A stretch of 64,000 bases of DNA, from the NCBI GenBank assembly GCA_040753795.1, contig JBFMDX010000003.1:124001-188000 (forward strand), given 5' to 3'. The position numbers were made by a program, and so were the translations under genes. The notes beneath the pieces are model-generated. The model searched no databases. It was not told the origin of the DNA and worked only from the letters and a program-made list of their open reading frames with translations. Each line of letters opens with the position of its first letter. The first letter of the stretch is position 1. The DNA is from Thermodesulfobacteriota bacterium. Lineage in GTDB: Bacteria > Desulfobacterota > Desulfobacteria > Desulfobacterales > Desulfosudaceae. Positions 8,686 to 17,163 of this stretch are shown piece after piece.

Positions 8686-9372
8686 TTATCTTCCCGCGGC
8701 GGCGATCATATAAATCGGCGCCCTGGATTCGCTCCCTTTCACCATGATCCGGACGGCCCGGGGTGGCGCCGTTTCAACGGCCGGATCCCAGGTTTCCTGC
8801 CACGGGGCCTCCCGATTATCGGGACGGCTTTTCAGATAAGAAAATTCGATACGTTCCGCTCCGGAAAGAAGCTCGGCATAACCGGCGCCATCCATGTTCC
8901 GGGCAGCCGCCGTTCCGCCGGCCTGAACGACTTCCGTCTCGGAAAAAACGAGGCGCTCCGCCGGTCCCCCGCTCTTGTCCCGGTCAACGGCATAGGTCAC
9001 GTAAGCCAGGCCGTTCAGGCTGCCGGGAACCAGGGAAACATGAGATACAAAGGCCATGGACCTGGGGCCGCCCCGGAACAGGACCTCCTGACCATTCGGG
9101 TCCAGGACCTCCGTGGCGCAAACGGAGGCCAGCTGACGCCGGAGCAGATCCAGTACGATGCGCTGCCGCTGGCGGGCGTCCAGATCGTTCTCGCCCTTTT
9201 CCCAGGCCCGGACACCGACCCGGAAACCGCCGAACAGGATCACCACCATCATGGCCAGGATGGTCATGGAGATCATCAGTTCCAGGAGGGTAAAACCGCT
9301 CCCGGCGGGGATCTGCCGGGGAACTGGCCGCCCCTCCCTGCCGGTATGGATCATGATGCCGGCATTGCGCAT
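8686..9372 (-). CDS. gspJ: Type II secretion minor pseudopilin GspJ
   Basis: The product is a 228-residue prepilin-like protein. The cleavage site and helix are seen in GSGFTLLELMISMTILAMM. I place the start at the ATG at 9372, which overlaps the gspI stop as ATGA. A longer reading from 9450 lies almost entirely inside gspI and would give an implausible leader. GspJ is part of the GspI-J-K tip complex of the pseudopilus. Coupling by a 4-base overlap is typical of the minor pseudopilin block. Confidence 0.9.
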   Translation of the reverse strand: MRNAGIMIHTGREGRPVPRQIPAGSGFTLLELMISMTILAMMVVILFGGFRVGVRAWEKGENDLDARQRQRIVLDLLRRQLASVCATEVLDPNGQEVLFRGGPRSMAFVSHVSLVPGSLNGLAYVTYAVDRDKSGGPAERLVFSETEVVQAGGTAAARNMDGAGYAELLSGAERIEFSYLKSRPDNREAPWQETWDPAVETAPPRAVRIMVKGSESRAPIYMIAAAGR

Positions 9373-9767
9373 CAGATCCGGCCTCCTTCCGGGGCAACCA
9401 GCTTGATGGTGCTGACGGTAAAGTGCTTTTCCTTTTCCCCTTCCTGCCATCCCACCTCAACCTTGATATCGTAAGCATAAAAAGGAACGGGGGCGTCGCC
9501 CGTATCGACGATCTCTAGGCGCCGGGCTTCCGAACGCCATTTAAAACCGTCCTCAAATTCTCCGGAAATGACGCCCTGGCTGAGCGCTTCGGCCAGCAGG
9601 ATCTCGTCCATCTTTTCCCGCGCATAAAATATCCCGCGGGTGTACCGGTCCGACAGCCGGCTGGATTTCAGCCCTCCCGAGAAGAGCTGCAGAATCACCA
9701 CCAGGGAAACGGCCAGGATGGACATGGCGACCAGGACTTCGATCAGGGTAAAACCTTTTTTCATCAC
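9372..9767 (-). CDS. gspI: Type II secretion minor pseudopilin GspI
   Basis: The 131-residue product has a class III signal (MMKKGFTLIEVLVAMSILAV) cleaved after the Gly and followed by the pilin helix. The length is that usual for GspI. The start overlaps the gspH stop by four bases and the stop overlaps the gspJ start by three, so the three genes are translationally coupled. GspI nucleates the tip complex with GspJ and GspK in the family. Confidence 0.9.
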   Translation of the reverse strand: MMKKGFTLIEVLVAMSILAVSLVVILQLFSGGLKSSRLSDRYTRGIFYAREKMDEILLAEALSQGVISGEFEDGFKWRSEARRLEIVDTGDAPVPFYAYDIKVEVGWQEGEKEKHFTVSTIKLVAPEGGRI

Positions 9768-10348
9768 GCCGTCACCCTGAAAAGCCGCACCGATCCGGTG
9801 ATCATGTCGACGGAGACCCGGTATCGCCGGCCTTGCGTGTTGACCACCGTTATCTCGCCGCCGCTGCTGCCGCCGCCGGGAAAAAAATAGACCGGAAAAA
9901 GGCCGGTCTGGAAGCGGTCCCCCCGGAAGGTTCCCTCGGCCAGCCTGACGCCATCGGGCGGAAGATAGGTCCTGAAATCTTTCTGCCGGTCTAAAGACGC
10001 CAGCAGCTTGCGCTCCATGGTTACCCGATGGTTGACGCGGAAGTCTCCCATGGTAAGAGGGGGGTCCACAATGACCAGGCGGTTTTTGTCCAGATCAAAC
10101 AGGGCGGCGTAAACCGTCTTTTCCGCCGCAGCCCGGCTTCTGGCGTACCGCAGGGACGCCGAGATGGTCCGGGCCGTTGTCTTCAGTTCCAGATTACCCA
10201 GTGGCCCGGACAATCGGGGAACGATCAGGGCGGACATCAGACTGATAATGGCCAGTACGACGATCAGCTCGAGCAGCGTAAAGCCGCCCGGATACCGGGA
10301 GCGCAGGCGTTCCGCCCCGGCGGCCTTAATTCGTCCAGCTGACCACAT
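9764..10348 (-). CDS. gspH: Type II secretion minor pseudopilin GspH
   Basis: The product has 194 residues when started at the ATG at 10348, which overlaps the end of gspG by 23 bases. A reading from 10438 would overlap gspG by over 110 bases and is less likely. The prepilin motif is GGFTLLELIVVLAIISLMSA, preceded by an unusually long leader of about 20 residues. A beta-rich C-terminal domain typical of GspH follows (LFDLDKNRLVIVDPP, FFPGGGSSGGEITV). Confidence 0.85.
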   Translation of the reverse strand: MWSAGRIKAAGAERLRSRYPGGFTLLELIVVLAIISLMSALIVPRLSGPLGNLELKTTARTISASLRYARSRAAAEKTVYAALFDLDKNRLVIVDPPLTMGDFRVNHRVTMERKLLASLDRQKDFRTYLPPDGVRLAEGTFRGDRFQTGLFPVYFFPGGGSSGGEITVVNTQGRRYRVSVDMITGSVRLFRVTA

Positions 10349-10748
10349 CTCTGTCCTCGCCTTCTCCGCCGGGCTGGCCGTCGGCCCCCAGGGAGTAAAT
10401 GTCATAATCACCGTGCCGTCCGGGGGATTCATAGACATAGGAACGTCCCCAGGGATCTAAAGGGATTTCCTTGGCAAGATAGGGTCCGTCCCACCCGTCC
10501 ACGCCCTCGGGCTTGACCCGGAGGGCGCCGAACCCCTGCGGGGTGGTCGGATAACGGCCGACGTCGAGCCGGTAGGTATCCAGACCCGTTTCAAAAAGCG
10601 CGATCTGGGCCTTGGCGGCTTTCAGTTTGGAAGAACCGACCTTGTTCCACATTTTCGGGCCGACCAGGGCCGCCAGCAGTCCCAGGATGACCATGACAAT
10701 CAGCAGTTCAATCAGGGTAAACCCCTTTTCGTTTCTTGAAATATTCAT
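10326..10748 (-). CDS. gspG: Type II secretion major pseudopilin GspG
   Basis: The 140-residue product is the major subunit of the pseudopilus. The leader and helix read KGFTLIELLIVMVILGLLAA. The characteristic GspG signature YPTTPQGFGAL follows, then DPWGRSYVYESPG and an acidic C-terminal loop (DGQPGGEGEDRDVVSW) that binds calcium in known structures. The gene lies 14 bases after gspF and leads the pseudopilin block. Confidence 0.96.
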   Translation of the reverse strand: MNISRNEKGFTLIELLIVMVILGLLAALVGPKMWNKVGSSKLKAAKAQIALFETGLDTYRLDVGRYPTTPQGFGALRVKPEGVDGWDGPYLAKEIPLDPWGRSYVYESPGRHGDYDIYSLGADGQPGGEGEDRDVVSWTN

Positions 10749-10762
10749 GTATTCGCACTCCT

Positions 10763-11992
10763 TCAGAACGGCATGTCGTTCATGCCGAATATGGCCATCA
10801 TCATCGAGATGACGATAAAGCCCACCACCACGCCCATCCCGAGAATCATGGCCGGTTCCAGCAGGCTGACCAGCCGCCGGATCGTTTCCCGGGAGGCCTT
10901 CTCGTAATTTTCCGCCACCCGCAGGAGCATCTCCCCCAGCCGGCCGGTTTCCTCGCCGACGATGATCATCTGAATCGCCAGGGGCGGGAAAGCGGCGATT
11001 TCCGTCAGCGACCGGGAAAGCTTTTCGCCTTTTTTCACCCGGGTATAAACGGCTTCAAGGGCCTCGGAAATCACCCGGTTGCGGATAATGTCCCGGACCA
11101 GGCTCAACGCCTGCAGAATGGGTACGCCGCTCTGTTCCAGCGTGCCCAGGGTGCGCGCGAACCGGGCCACCTCGATTTTTCTGACCAGCTCCCGGACAAC
11201 CGGAAAGCGCATTTTCCACGAGTCCAGGCGCCGGCCGCCGGCGGGTGTTGACAGCCACCGGCGGATAAGGACGAATGCGGCCGCCGTCCCGCCCAGAATC
11301 AGCGGCCACCAGGTTTTCAGGATCGCGCCCAGGGCCAGCAGTATCCGGGTGGATAACGGTATGGCCTGGCCCATGTCGGCAAAAATGACTGAAAATTTAG
11401 GCATGACAAAGGTCAGCAGGATAATAATGGAAACGCCGCCCACCAGCAGCAGGAACAGGGGATAGATCATGGCGGACTTGATGTAGTCCCGGAAATCCTG
11501 GGAACTTTCCATAAAAGCGCCGAGCCTCATGAGCACGTCTTCCAGAACGCCGCCCGCCTCCCCGGCCCGGACCATGCTGACATAAAAGGGAGAAAACACC
11601 CGGGGATATTTTTCCAGGGCCCCGGACAGGAAACTGCCGCTCTGAACGCTTTTGAGAATATCCCGGACGATTTCCCGGAACCGGTCCCCGGCGGCGACAT
11701 CGATCAATATGGCCAGGGCCCGGTCCAGCGGCACCCCGGCCGACAGCAGCGTGGAAAGGTCCTGGGTGAAGGCGACCACCTCCCGGGTGGAGACCCGGTT
11801 GATCAGAAGCGAAAGCGCGCCGGACAGGTCGGCGTTCAGGCCCAGGCGGCTTCCGCCGGCGGGGCTGATCCGGATGGGGATACACTGCATGCCCTGGATC
11901 AAGGCCACGGCGTCCTTCTCGCTGGCGGCGTCCAGGGTACCGGCGATCAGCTTTCCCCCGGCATCGGTGGCTTTATACGAATAGGCGGGCAT
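10763..11992 (-). CDS. gspF: Type II secretion inner-membrane platform protein GspF
   Basis: The 409-residue product is a polytopic membrane protein with two homologous cytoplasmic GspF domains (about 70-190 and 270-395). Its membrane helices lie around residues 170-190, 220-240 and 375-400. The N-terminus AYSYKATDAGGKLIAGTLDA and the segments STLLSAGVPLDRAL and GTLEQSGVPILQAL are family hallmarks. It forms the platform that GspE acts on. A single base separates it from gspE. Confidence 0.95.
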   Translation of the reverse strand: MPAYSYKATDAGGKLIAGTLDAASEKDAVALIQGMQCIPIRISPAGGSRLGLNADLSGALSLLINRVSTREVVAFTQDLSTLLSAGVPLDRALAILIDVAAGDRFREIVRDILKSVQSGSFLSGALEKYPRVFSPFYVSMVRAGEAGGVLEDVLMRLGAFMESSQDFRDYIKSAMIYPLFLLLVGGVSIIILLTFVMPKFSVIFADMGQAIPLSTRILLALGAILKTWWPLILGGTAAAFVLIRRWLSTPAGGRRLDSWKMRFPVVRELVRKIEVARFARTLGTLEQSGVPILQALSLVRDIIRNRVISEALEAVYTRVKKGEKLSRSLTEIAAFPPLAIQMIIVGEETGRLGEMLLRVAENYEKASRETIRRLVSLLEPAMILGMGVVVGFIVISMMMAIFGMNDMPF

Positions 11993-11993
11993 C

Positions 11994-13511
11994 TTATTTC
12001 TCGAGGGTTACCTTCAATACTTCCGGGATGGTGGTGATTCCCCTTTTGACCTTGTCCCAGCCGTCCTGGCGCAGGGTCAGCATCCCCTTTTCCAGGGCCA
12101 CCGTCTTGATCCGTTCGGCGGTGGCCCGGGCCATGATTTCCCGTCGGATATCGTCATCGACAAAAATATACTCGAAAATTCCGATCCGGCCCTTGAACCC
12201 GGTGTGATTGCACTGATCGCAGCCGCTCCCGGCGAAGAACGTCACCCCCCGGATCTCGTCAGGGGATACATTCATCGCTTTGAGCAGCTTGGACTCGGGT
12301 TCGATTTGCCGGCGGCAATGGGGACAGATCACCCGGACCAGGCGCTGGGCCAGGATCCCCAGCAGGGTGGAACTGAGCAGGAAATTCTCCACGCCGATAT
12401 CCAGGAGCCGGGTAATGGCGCCGGCGGCGTCGTTGGTATGCAGGGTGCTGAACAGCAGGTGGCCGGTGAGGGCCGATTGGATGGCGGTCTCGGCGGTTTC
12501 GCGGTCCCGGATTTCCCCGACCAGGATGATGTCCGGGTCCTGGCGCACAATGGAGCGCAGCCCGTTGGCGAAGGTCATGCCGATCTTGGTGTTGACCTGA
12601 ACCTGGTTGACCCCCCGCAGCTGGTACTCCACCGGTTCTTCCAGGGTGATGATCTTGTTCTCCGGGGAATTGACCTTGGCCAGGGTGGTGTAAAGCGTGG
12701 TCGTCTTGCCGCTGCCGGTGGGGCCGGTCACCAGGATCATCCCGTAAGGCTTGGTGATCAGCTCGATATATTGGGGAAGCAGGGTGTCGGGCAGCCCGAG
12801 TTTCTCAAGATCCAGAATCAACGATTCCCGGTCCAGCACCCGCATGACCAGGCTTTCTCCGAACATGGTGGGCAGGGTGGACACCCGGAAATCGATCTCC
12901 CGGTCGAGCACTTTGAGCTTGATTCTCCCGTCCCGGGGCAGCCGCCGTTCGGCGATATCCATTTTGGCCATGATCTTGACCCTGGAAATGATGGCGTCCT
13001 TCAGACGGTTGGGAGGGGATTCCACGTTGTGCAGTACGCCGTCGATGCGGTAGCGGACCTTGAATTCATTTTCAAAGGGCTCGAAATGGAGATCGCTGGC
13101 TCCGGCCTCGACCGCGTTGAGAATCAGCCGGTTGACCAGCCGGATGATGGGGGCTTCGGAAGCGATATCCCGGAGATGATCGGCGTCGATAATGCCCTCC
13201 GAGGTGATATCGTCGGTATCCTTGCCGGCCTCCTCGATGATCATTTCCATGGACTGGCTTCCGGAGCCGTAAAGACGCTCGATGGCCGCCAGGATATCCT
13301 CTTCATTTCCGCGGCAGGCCTCGACACGGAGGTTGCAGGCGAGCTTCAGGGTGTCGAGGGTGTAAAAATCGCCCGGATCGGCCATGGCGATTTTGAGCCG
13401 ATCGCCCTCCAGTACCAGGGGAACAAATTTCGACTGCTTCATGAACAGGACCGGAAGGTTGTCAATCACCACCGGTTTCTCGGGATATTCTTTATAAGAT
13501 ATCGTCGTCAT
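11994..13511 (-). CDS. gspE: Type II secretion ATPase GspE
   Basis: The 505-residue product is the cytoplasmic hexameric ATPase that powers pseudopilus assembly. I see an N-terminal N1E-like region, then the core with Walker A GPTGSGKTTTLYTTL (Lys269), the Asp box GEIRDRETAETAIQ and the His box LLFSTLHTNDAA. A tetracysteine zinc motif follows (CPHC, then CDQC about 35 residues later), as in GspE/PilB proteins. It is the first gene of the gsp run. The 281 bases upstream hold no convincing promoter by eye. Confidence 0.96.
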   Translation of the reverse strand: MTTISYKEYPEKPVVIDNLPVLFMKQSKFVPLVLEGDRLKIAMADPGDFYTLDTLKLACNLRVEACRGNEEDILAAIERLYGSGSQSMEMIIEEAGKDTDDITSEGIIDADHLRDIASEAPIIRLVNRLILNAVEAGASDLHFEPFENEFKVRYRIDGVLHNVESPPNRLKDAIISRVKIMAKMDIAERRLPRDGRIKLKVLDREIDFRVSTLPTMFGESLVMRVLDRESLILDLEKLGLPDTLLPQYIELITKPYGMILVTGPTGSGKTTTLYTTLAKVNSPENKIITLEEPVEYQLRGVNQVQVNTKIGMTFANGLRSIVRQDPDIILVGEIRDRETAETAIQSALTGHLLFSTLHTNDAAGAITRLLDIGVENFLLSSTLLGILAQRLVRVICPHCRRQIEPESKLLKAMNVSPDEIRGVTFFAGSGCDQCNHTGFKGRIGIFEYIFVDDDIRREIMARATAERIKTVALEKGMLTLRQDGWDKVKRGITTIPEVLKVTLEK

Positions 13512-13792
13512 TTCTTTTTCTTATACCAGTTCCCAATCAAAGCGCTATTAAGCGCCCTCTAAAAATTGCTTTCGGGCTCGATTTGTGTGTTGCGCTCAAA
13601 TTTCGGGCTGCGTCACCGGACCTACCTTATTAATAATAGAACACGGCACCGGACTTTTTATCATCCATGCATAAAACATGCCCGCGATAAATAAAACAAC
13701 TTTTTAACGGGGGCGTGTCTTTTGTTAACCGCGCCAGAGGATTCAGCGCCTTGTCAAGGAGAATACGGGTAAAGGCCATTGATGGACAGCAG
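13512..13792. other. Intergenic region between gspE and fcl, nothing clear
   Basis: This 281-base gap must hold the gsp promoter, because transcription runs to lower coordinates from here, and the 3' end of the fucose-synthase transcript. I see a short GCGCT-ATTA-AGCGC dyad near 13538 and an AT-rich patch at 13625-13660. I see no recognisable terminator with a T-tract and no confident promoter. Confidence 0.4.
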
Positions 13793-14755
13793 TTAAAAAA
13801 CACCGGCCTCCAGACACCACCGGTAAGTCCGGGTGATGCCGTCTTTAAGAGAAATCGAGGCCTGCCACCCCAGGGCGCTCATCCGGGAAACATCCAGGAG
13901 CTTCTGAAAAGTACCATCGGGCCGGGAGGCGTCAAAGACGATATCTCCTTCAAAACCGACGATATCCCTGACCATACGGGCCAGCTCGGCGATGGTAATG
14001 TCCCGTCCCGCACCGACATTCACCAGGGGGGTAACGCCGCCGGCGGTGAGGGAGAGGTAGGCGTCGTCCGGCAGATTGAGGGTGAAAAAACAGGCGGCCG
14101 CCAGATCGTCCGCGTGCAGAAACTCGCGACGGGGTCGGCCGGTTCCCCATACCTCCACCTGATGTCTGCCGGCAACCCTGGCCTCGTGGAATTTCCGGAT
14201 GAGGGCGGGCAGGGCATGACTGGTCTCCAGGTCGAAATTGTCCCGGAGTCCGTAGAGGTTGGTCGGCATGAGGGTGATATAGCGCGTGCCGTATTGACGG
14301 TTATAGGACTGGCACATTTTGATGCCGGCAATTTTGGCCACGGCGTAAGGTTCATTGGTGGCCTCCAGCGGTCCGGTCAGCAGATGATCTTCTCTCATCG
14401 GCTGGGGACATTCCCGCGGATAGATGCAGGATGAGCCCAGAAACACCAGCCGGCGCACGCCGACGGTATAAGCGGCGTGGATGATGTTGGTCTGGATGGC
14501 CAGATTGGTATAAATGAATTCGGCCGGATAGGTGTGGTTGGCCATGATACCGCCCACCCGGGCGGCCGCCATGATCACAACCTCGGGACGGGTTTTCCGG
14601 AAAAACGCCTCGGTATCGGCCTGGCGGGTCAGGTCCAGCTCGTCATGAGTCCGGACGATCAGGTTCCGGAACCCTTCGGCCTGGAACTTATCCGTGATGG
14701 CCGACCCCGCCAGACCGCGGTGCCCGGCGATGTAAATAACCGTGTCTCTGTTCAT
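13793..14755 (-). CDS. fcl: GDP-L-fucose synthase
   Basis: This is a 320-residue short-chain dehydrogenase-type epimerase/reductase. It converts GDP-4-keto-6-deoxymannose to GDP-L-fucose using NADPH. The N-terminal Rossmann motif is GHRGLAGSAI and the catalytic Ser-Tyr-Lys triad is visible as LGSSCIYP with YAVAKIAG. The ATG at 14755 gives the family length. A TTG 33 bases upstream is possible but less likely. It follows gmd by 42 bases, so the pair makes GDP-fucose from GDP-mannose, probably for surface polysaccharide. Confidence 0.92.
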   Translation of the reverse strand: MNRDTVIYIAGHRGLAGSAITDKFQAEGFRNLIVRTHDELDLTRQADTEAFFRKTRPEVVIMAAARVGGIMANHTYPAEFIYTNLAIQTNIIHAAYTVGVRRLVFLGSSCIYPRECPQPMREDHLLTGPLEATNEPYAVAKIAGIKMCQSYNRQYGTRYITLMPTNLYGLRDNFDLETSHALPALIRKFHEARVAGRHQVEVWGTGRPRREFLHADDLAAACFFTLNLPDDAYLSLTAGGVTPLVNVGAGRDITIAELARMVRDIVGFEGDIVFDASRPDGTFQKLLDVSRMSALGWQASISLKDGITRTYRWCLEAGVF

Positions 14756-14797
14756 ACGACCATTATCCGCAAGGCGCCCCGCCTGCAAGGCCCGGGC

Positions 14798-15961
14798 CTA
14801 CATGCGCTCCTCGACACTGTCCGGAAGGGGATATCCGCTGGCGCGGCAAACCGCTTCCCGGCAGGCGTCCCGGAAGTCCCAGTCCACCATCTCCTCGACC
14901 AGTTCGTCAAAAGATATTTCGGGTACCCACCCCAGTTCCCGGCGAGCCTTGGCGGCATCCCCGATCAGAGAGACCACGTCGGCCGGCCGGAAATACGACG
15001 GATCGACAAAGATAATCGGTCGTCCCGGCGTCAGGCGTTTTAATTCATCCGCCCGGCCGTATTTTCCCACCAGCGGCGCGTCCGGGATCAGGCTGTCCAC
15101 CACGCCCTGTTCATCAATGCCGCGGCCTTTCCAGGCCAGGCGGATGCCCGCCCGGGCAAAGGCGTTATCACAGAAATCCCGCACCGAGCGCTGTTGCCCG
15201 GTAGCCACCACGTAATCATCGGGCCGATCCTGCTGCAGCATCAGCCACTGCGCCCGGACGTAATCTCTGGCATGGCCCCAGTCCCGGAGGGAGTCCAGGT
15301 TGCCCAGGTAGAGACAATCCTGGATACCGCCGGCAATGCGAGCGGCCGCCCGGGTGATCTTTCGGGTGACGAAGGTTTCGCCCCGGATGGGGGATTCGTG
15401 GTTGAAGAGGATCCCGTTGCAGGCGAACATGCCGTAGGCCTCCCGGTAATTGACCGTGCACCAGTAGGCATACAGCTTGGCGCAGCCATAGGGTGACCGG
15501 GGATAAAAAGGCGTCTTCTCGGTCTGAGGCGTCTGCTGCACTTTCCCGTAAAGCTCCGAGGTCGAGGCCTGGTAAAACCGGACCTCCTTTTCCACGCCCA
15601 GAATCCGGGCCGCTTCCAGCAGTCGCAGGGCACCGACCCCGTCCACGTCGGCCGTGTATTCCGGCGATTCGAACGACACCTTGACGTGGCTCTGGGCACC
15701 CAGGTTATAAATTTCATCCGGCTGCACGTCCTGGATGATACGGATCAGATTGGTGGCGTCGGTCAGGTCTCCGTAGTGCATGAAAAAACGGACATCCTTT
15801 TCGTGGGGGTCATGGTACAAATGATCGACCCGGGCGGTGTTGAGCAGGGATGCCCGCCGCTTGATGCCGTGAATTTCGTACCCCTTGTTCAGCAGAAATT
15901 CCGCCAGATAGGCGCCGTCCTGCCCGGTGATTCCGGTTATCAGTGCTTTTTTCCGTTTCAT
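14798..15961 (-). CDS. gmd: GDP-mannose 4,6-dehydratase
   Basis: The 387-residue product is an extended short-chain dehydrogenase with the NADP-binding motif [16 protein letters not shown] and the active-site [10 protein letters not shown]. The early substrate segment is [11 protein letters not shown]. It catalyses the first step from GDP-mannose toward GDP-fucose and other 6-deoxyhexoses. The length is slightly above the usual 345-375. Its neighbour fcl uses the product. Confidence 0.94.
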   Translation of the reverse strand: MKRKKALITGITGQDGAYLAEFLLNKGYEIHGIKRRASLLNTARVDHLYHDPHEKDVRFFMHYGDLTDATNLIRIIQDVQPDEIYNLGAQSHVKVSFESPEYTADVDGVGALRLLEAARILGVEKEVRFYQASTSELYGKVQQTPQTEKTPFYPRSPYGCAKLYAYWCTVNYREAYGMFACNGILFNHESPIRGETFVTRKITRAAARIAGGIQDCLYLGNLDSLRDWGHARDYVRAQWLMLQQDRPDDYVVATGQQRSVRDFCDNAFARAGIRLAWKGRGIDEQGVVDSLIPDAPLVGKYGRADELKRLTPGRPIIFVDPSYFRPADVVSLIGDAAKARRELGWVPEISFDELVEEMVDWDFRDACREAVCRASGYPLPDSVEERM

Positions 15962-16012
15962 TGGGTCAGGTGTCTCTTTCCATCATGAAGATGAGTCAGA
16001 AGATGGGCCGGG

Positions 16013-16963
16013 TCAATCCCGGAGCACGGATTCAAAGTAAGCGATGGTTTTTTTCAGACCTTCCTTCAGTGGAACCGTCGGTTCCCATCCCAGTCGCTGC
16101 CCGGCCAGGGTGATGTCCGGCCGGCGCCGCCGGGGATCATCCGCCGGCAGCGGTTTATAGACGATGGCTGATCGCGACCCGGTCAGGTCGATGACGGCCT
16201 CGGCCAGTTCCCGTACCGTCATCTCGGCGGGATTGCCCAGGTTGACCGGGCCGGTAAAATTTTCCGCGGCCATCATCCGCACCAGTCCTTCCACCAGATC
16301 ATCGACATAGCAGAAGGACCGGGTCTGGGAGCCGTCTCCGTAAACGGTGATATCCCGGCCGGTCAGGGCGGCCATGATGAAATTGCTGACCACCCGGCCG
16401 TCATCCGGATGCATCCGGGGGCCGTAGGTATTGAATATGCGGACCACCCGGATATCCACGCCGTTCTGGCGGTGATAATCGAAAAAGAGGGTTTCGGCGC
16501 AGCGTTTGCCCTCGTCATAGCAGGCCCGCGGGCCGATGGGGTTGACATGCCCCCGGTAATCTTCCGTCTGGGGATGGACCTCCGGATCGCCGTAGACTTC
16601 GCTGGTGGACGCCTGGAGAATTCGGGCGCGGACCCGCTTGGCCAGGCCCAGCATATGAATGGCGCCGAGAACGTTGGTTTTGATGGTCTTGACCGGATTG
16701 TACTGGTAGTGCACCGGAGAAGCCGGGCAGGCCATATTATAAATCCGGTCCACCTCGATCACCAGCGGATTCACCAGGTCGTGCCGCAGGAGTTCGAAAC
16801 CGGGGTTGTCCAGCAGATGGGCGATATTACGCCTCCGGCCGGTAAAAAAATTATCCAGGCAGACCACCTCGCTGCCGTCCGCCAGCAACCGCTCGCACAG
16901 ATGGGAGCCGATAAAACCGGCCCCGCCGGTGACCAGAATCCGTTGTTTATCATAAATATTCAC
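16013..16963 (-). CDS. UDP-glucuronate decarboxylase (UDP-xylose synthase)
   Basis: The 316-residue NAD-dependent enzyme converts UDP-glucuronate to UDP-xylose. The Rossmann motif is [16 protein letters not shown], the signature CPASPVHYQ is typical of UXS, and the catalytic Tyr-Lys reads [10 protein letters not shown]. The GTG start at 16963 is chosen because AAGGAG lies 8 bases upstream. Longer readings from 17083 lack that support and include the flanking palindrome. Together with the UDP-glucose dehydrogenase just upstream it would make UDP-xylose from UDP-glucose. Confidence 0.9.
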   Translation of the reverse strand: MNIYDKQRILVTGGAGFIGSHLCERLLADGSEVVCLDNFFTGRRRNIAHLLDNPGFELLRHDLVNPLVIEVDRIYNMACPASPVHYQYNPVKTIKTNVLGAIHMLGLAKRVRARILQASTSEVYGDPEVHPQTEDYRGHVNPIGPRACYDEGKRCAETLFFDYHRQNGVDIRVVRIFNTYGPRMHPDDGRVVSNFIMAALTGRDITVYGDGSQTRSFCYVDDLVEGLVRMMAAENFTGPVNLGNPAEMTVRELAEAVIDLTGSRSAIVYKPLPADDPRRRRPDITLAGQRLGWEPTVPLKEGLKKTIAYFESVLRD

Positions 16964-17022
16964 CCGTCCGACTCCTTCTTCCATCCGTGATCGATCCAAA
17001 CAGGAAAAATTCGAGCAAACCG

Positions 17023-17163
17023 CCACTTTCGATGGCGAAGAGAAAAGCCCGAGATCAAGGCGCGCAAATTCCGAGGAATGCAACGTACTTGACCGTACGT
17101 GAAATTCCGAGGGATGCGGCGCAACGCCGATATCGGGTTTTTCGCTTCGCCATCAGAAATGGA
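17023..17163. repeat. Long imperfect palindrome between ugd and UDP-xylose synthase
   Basis: The outer arms pair GATGGCGAAGAGAAAAGCCC on the left with the complement of a matching stretch near 17132-17154 on the right. The centre is ACGTAC-TTGACC-GTACGT at 17083-17100. Inside lies a direct repeat of AATTCCGAGGRATGC, one copy on each side of the centre. The right arm covers the stop codon of the UDP-glucose dehydrogenase gene. It looks like a mobile or structured intergenic repeat rather than a simple terminator, since no T-tract follows. Confidence 0.75.

Noticed and set aside
12204-13562. 452-aa plus-strand frame opposite gspE
   Set aside because: High-GC shadow ORF; composition is His/Asp/Gly-rich without motifs, and gspE is certain.
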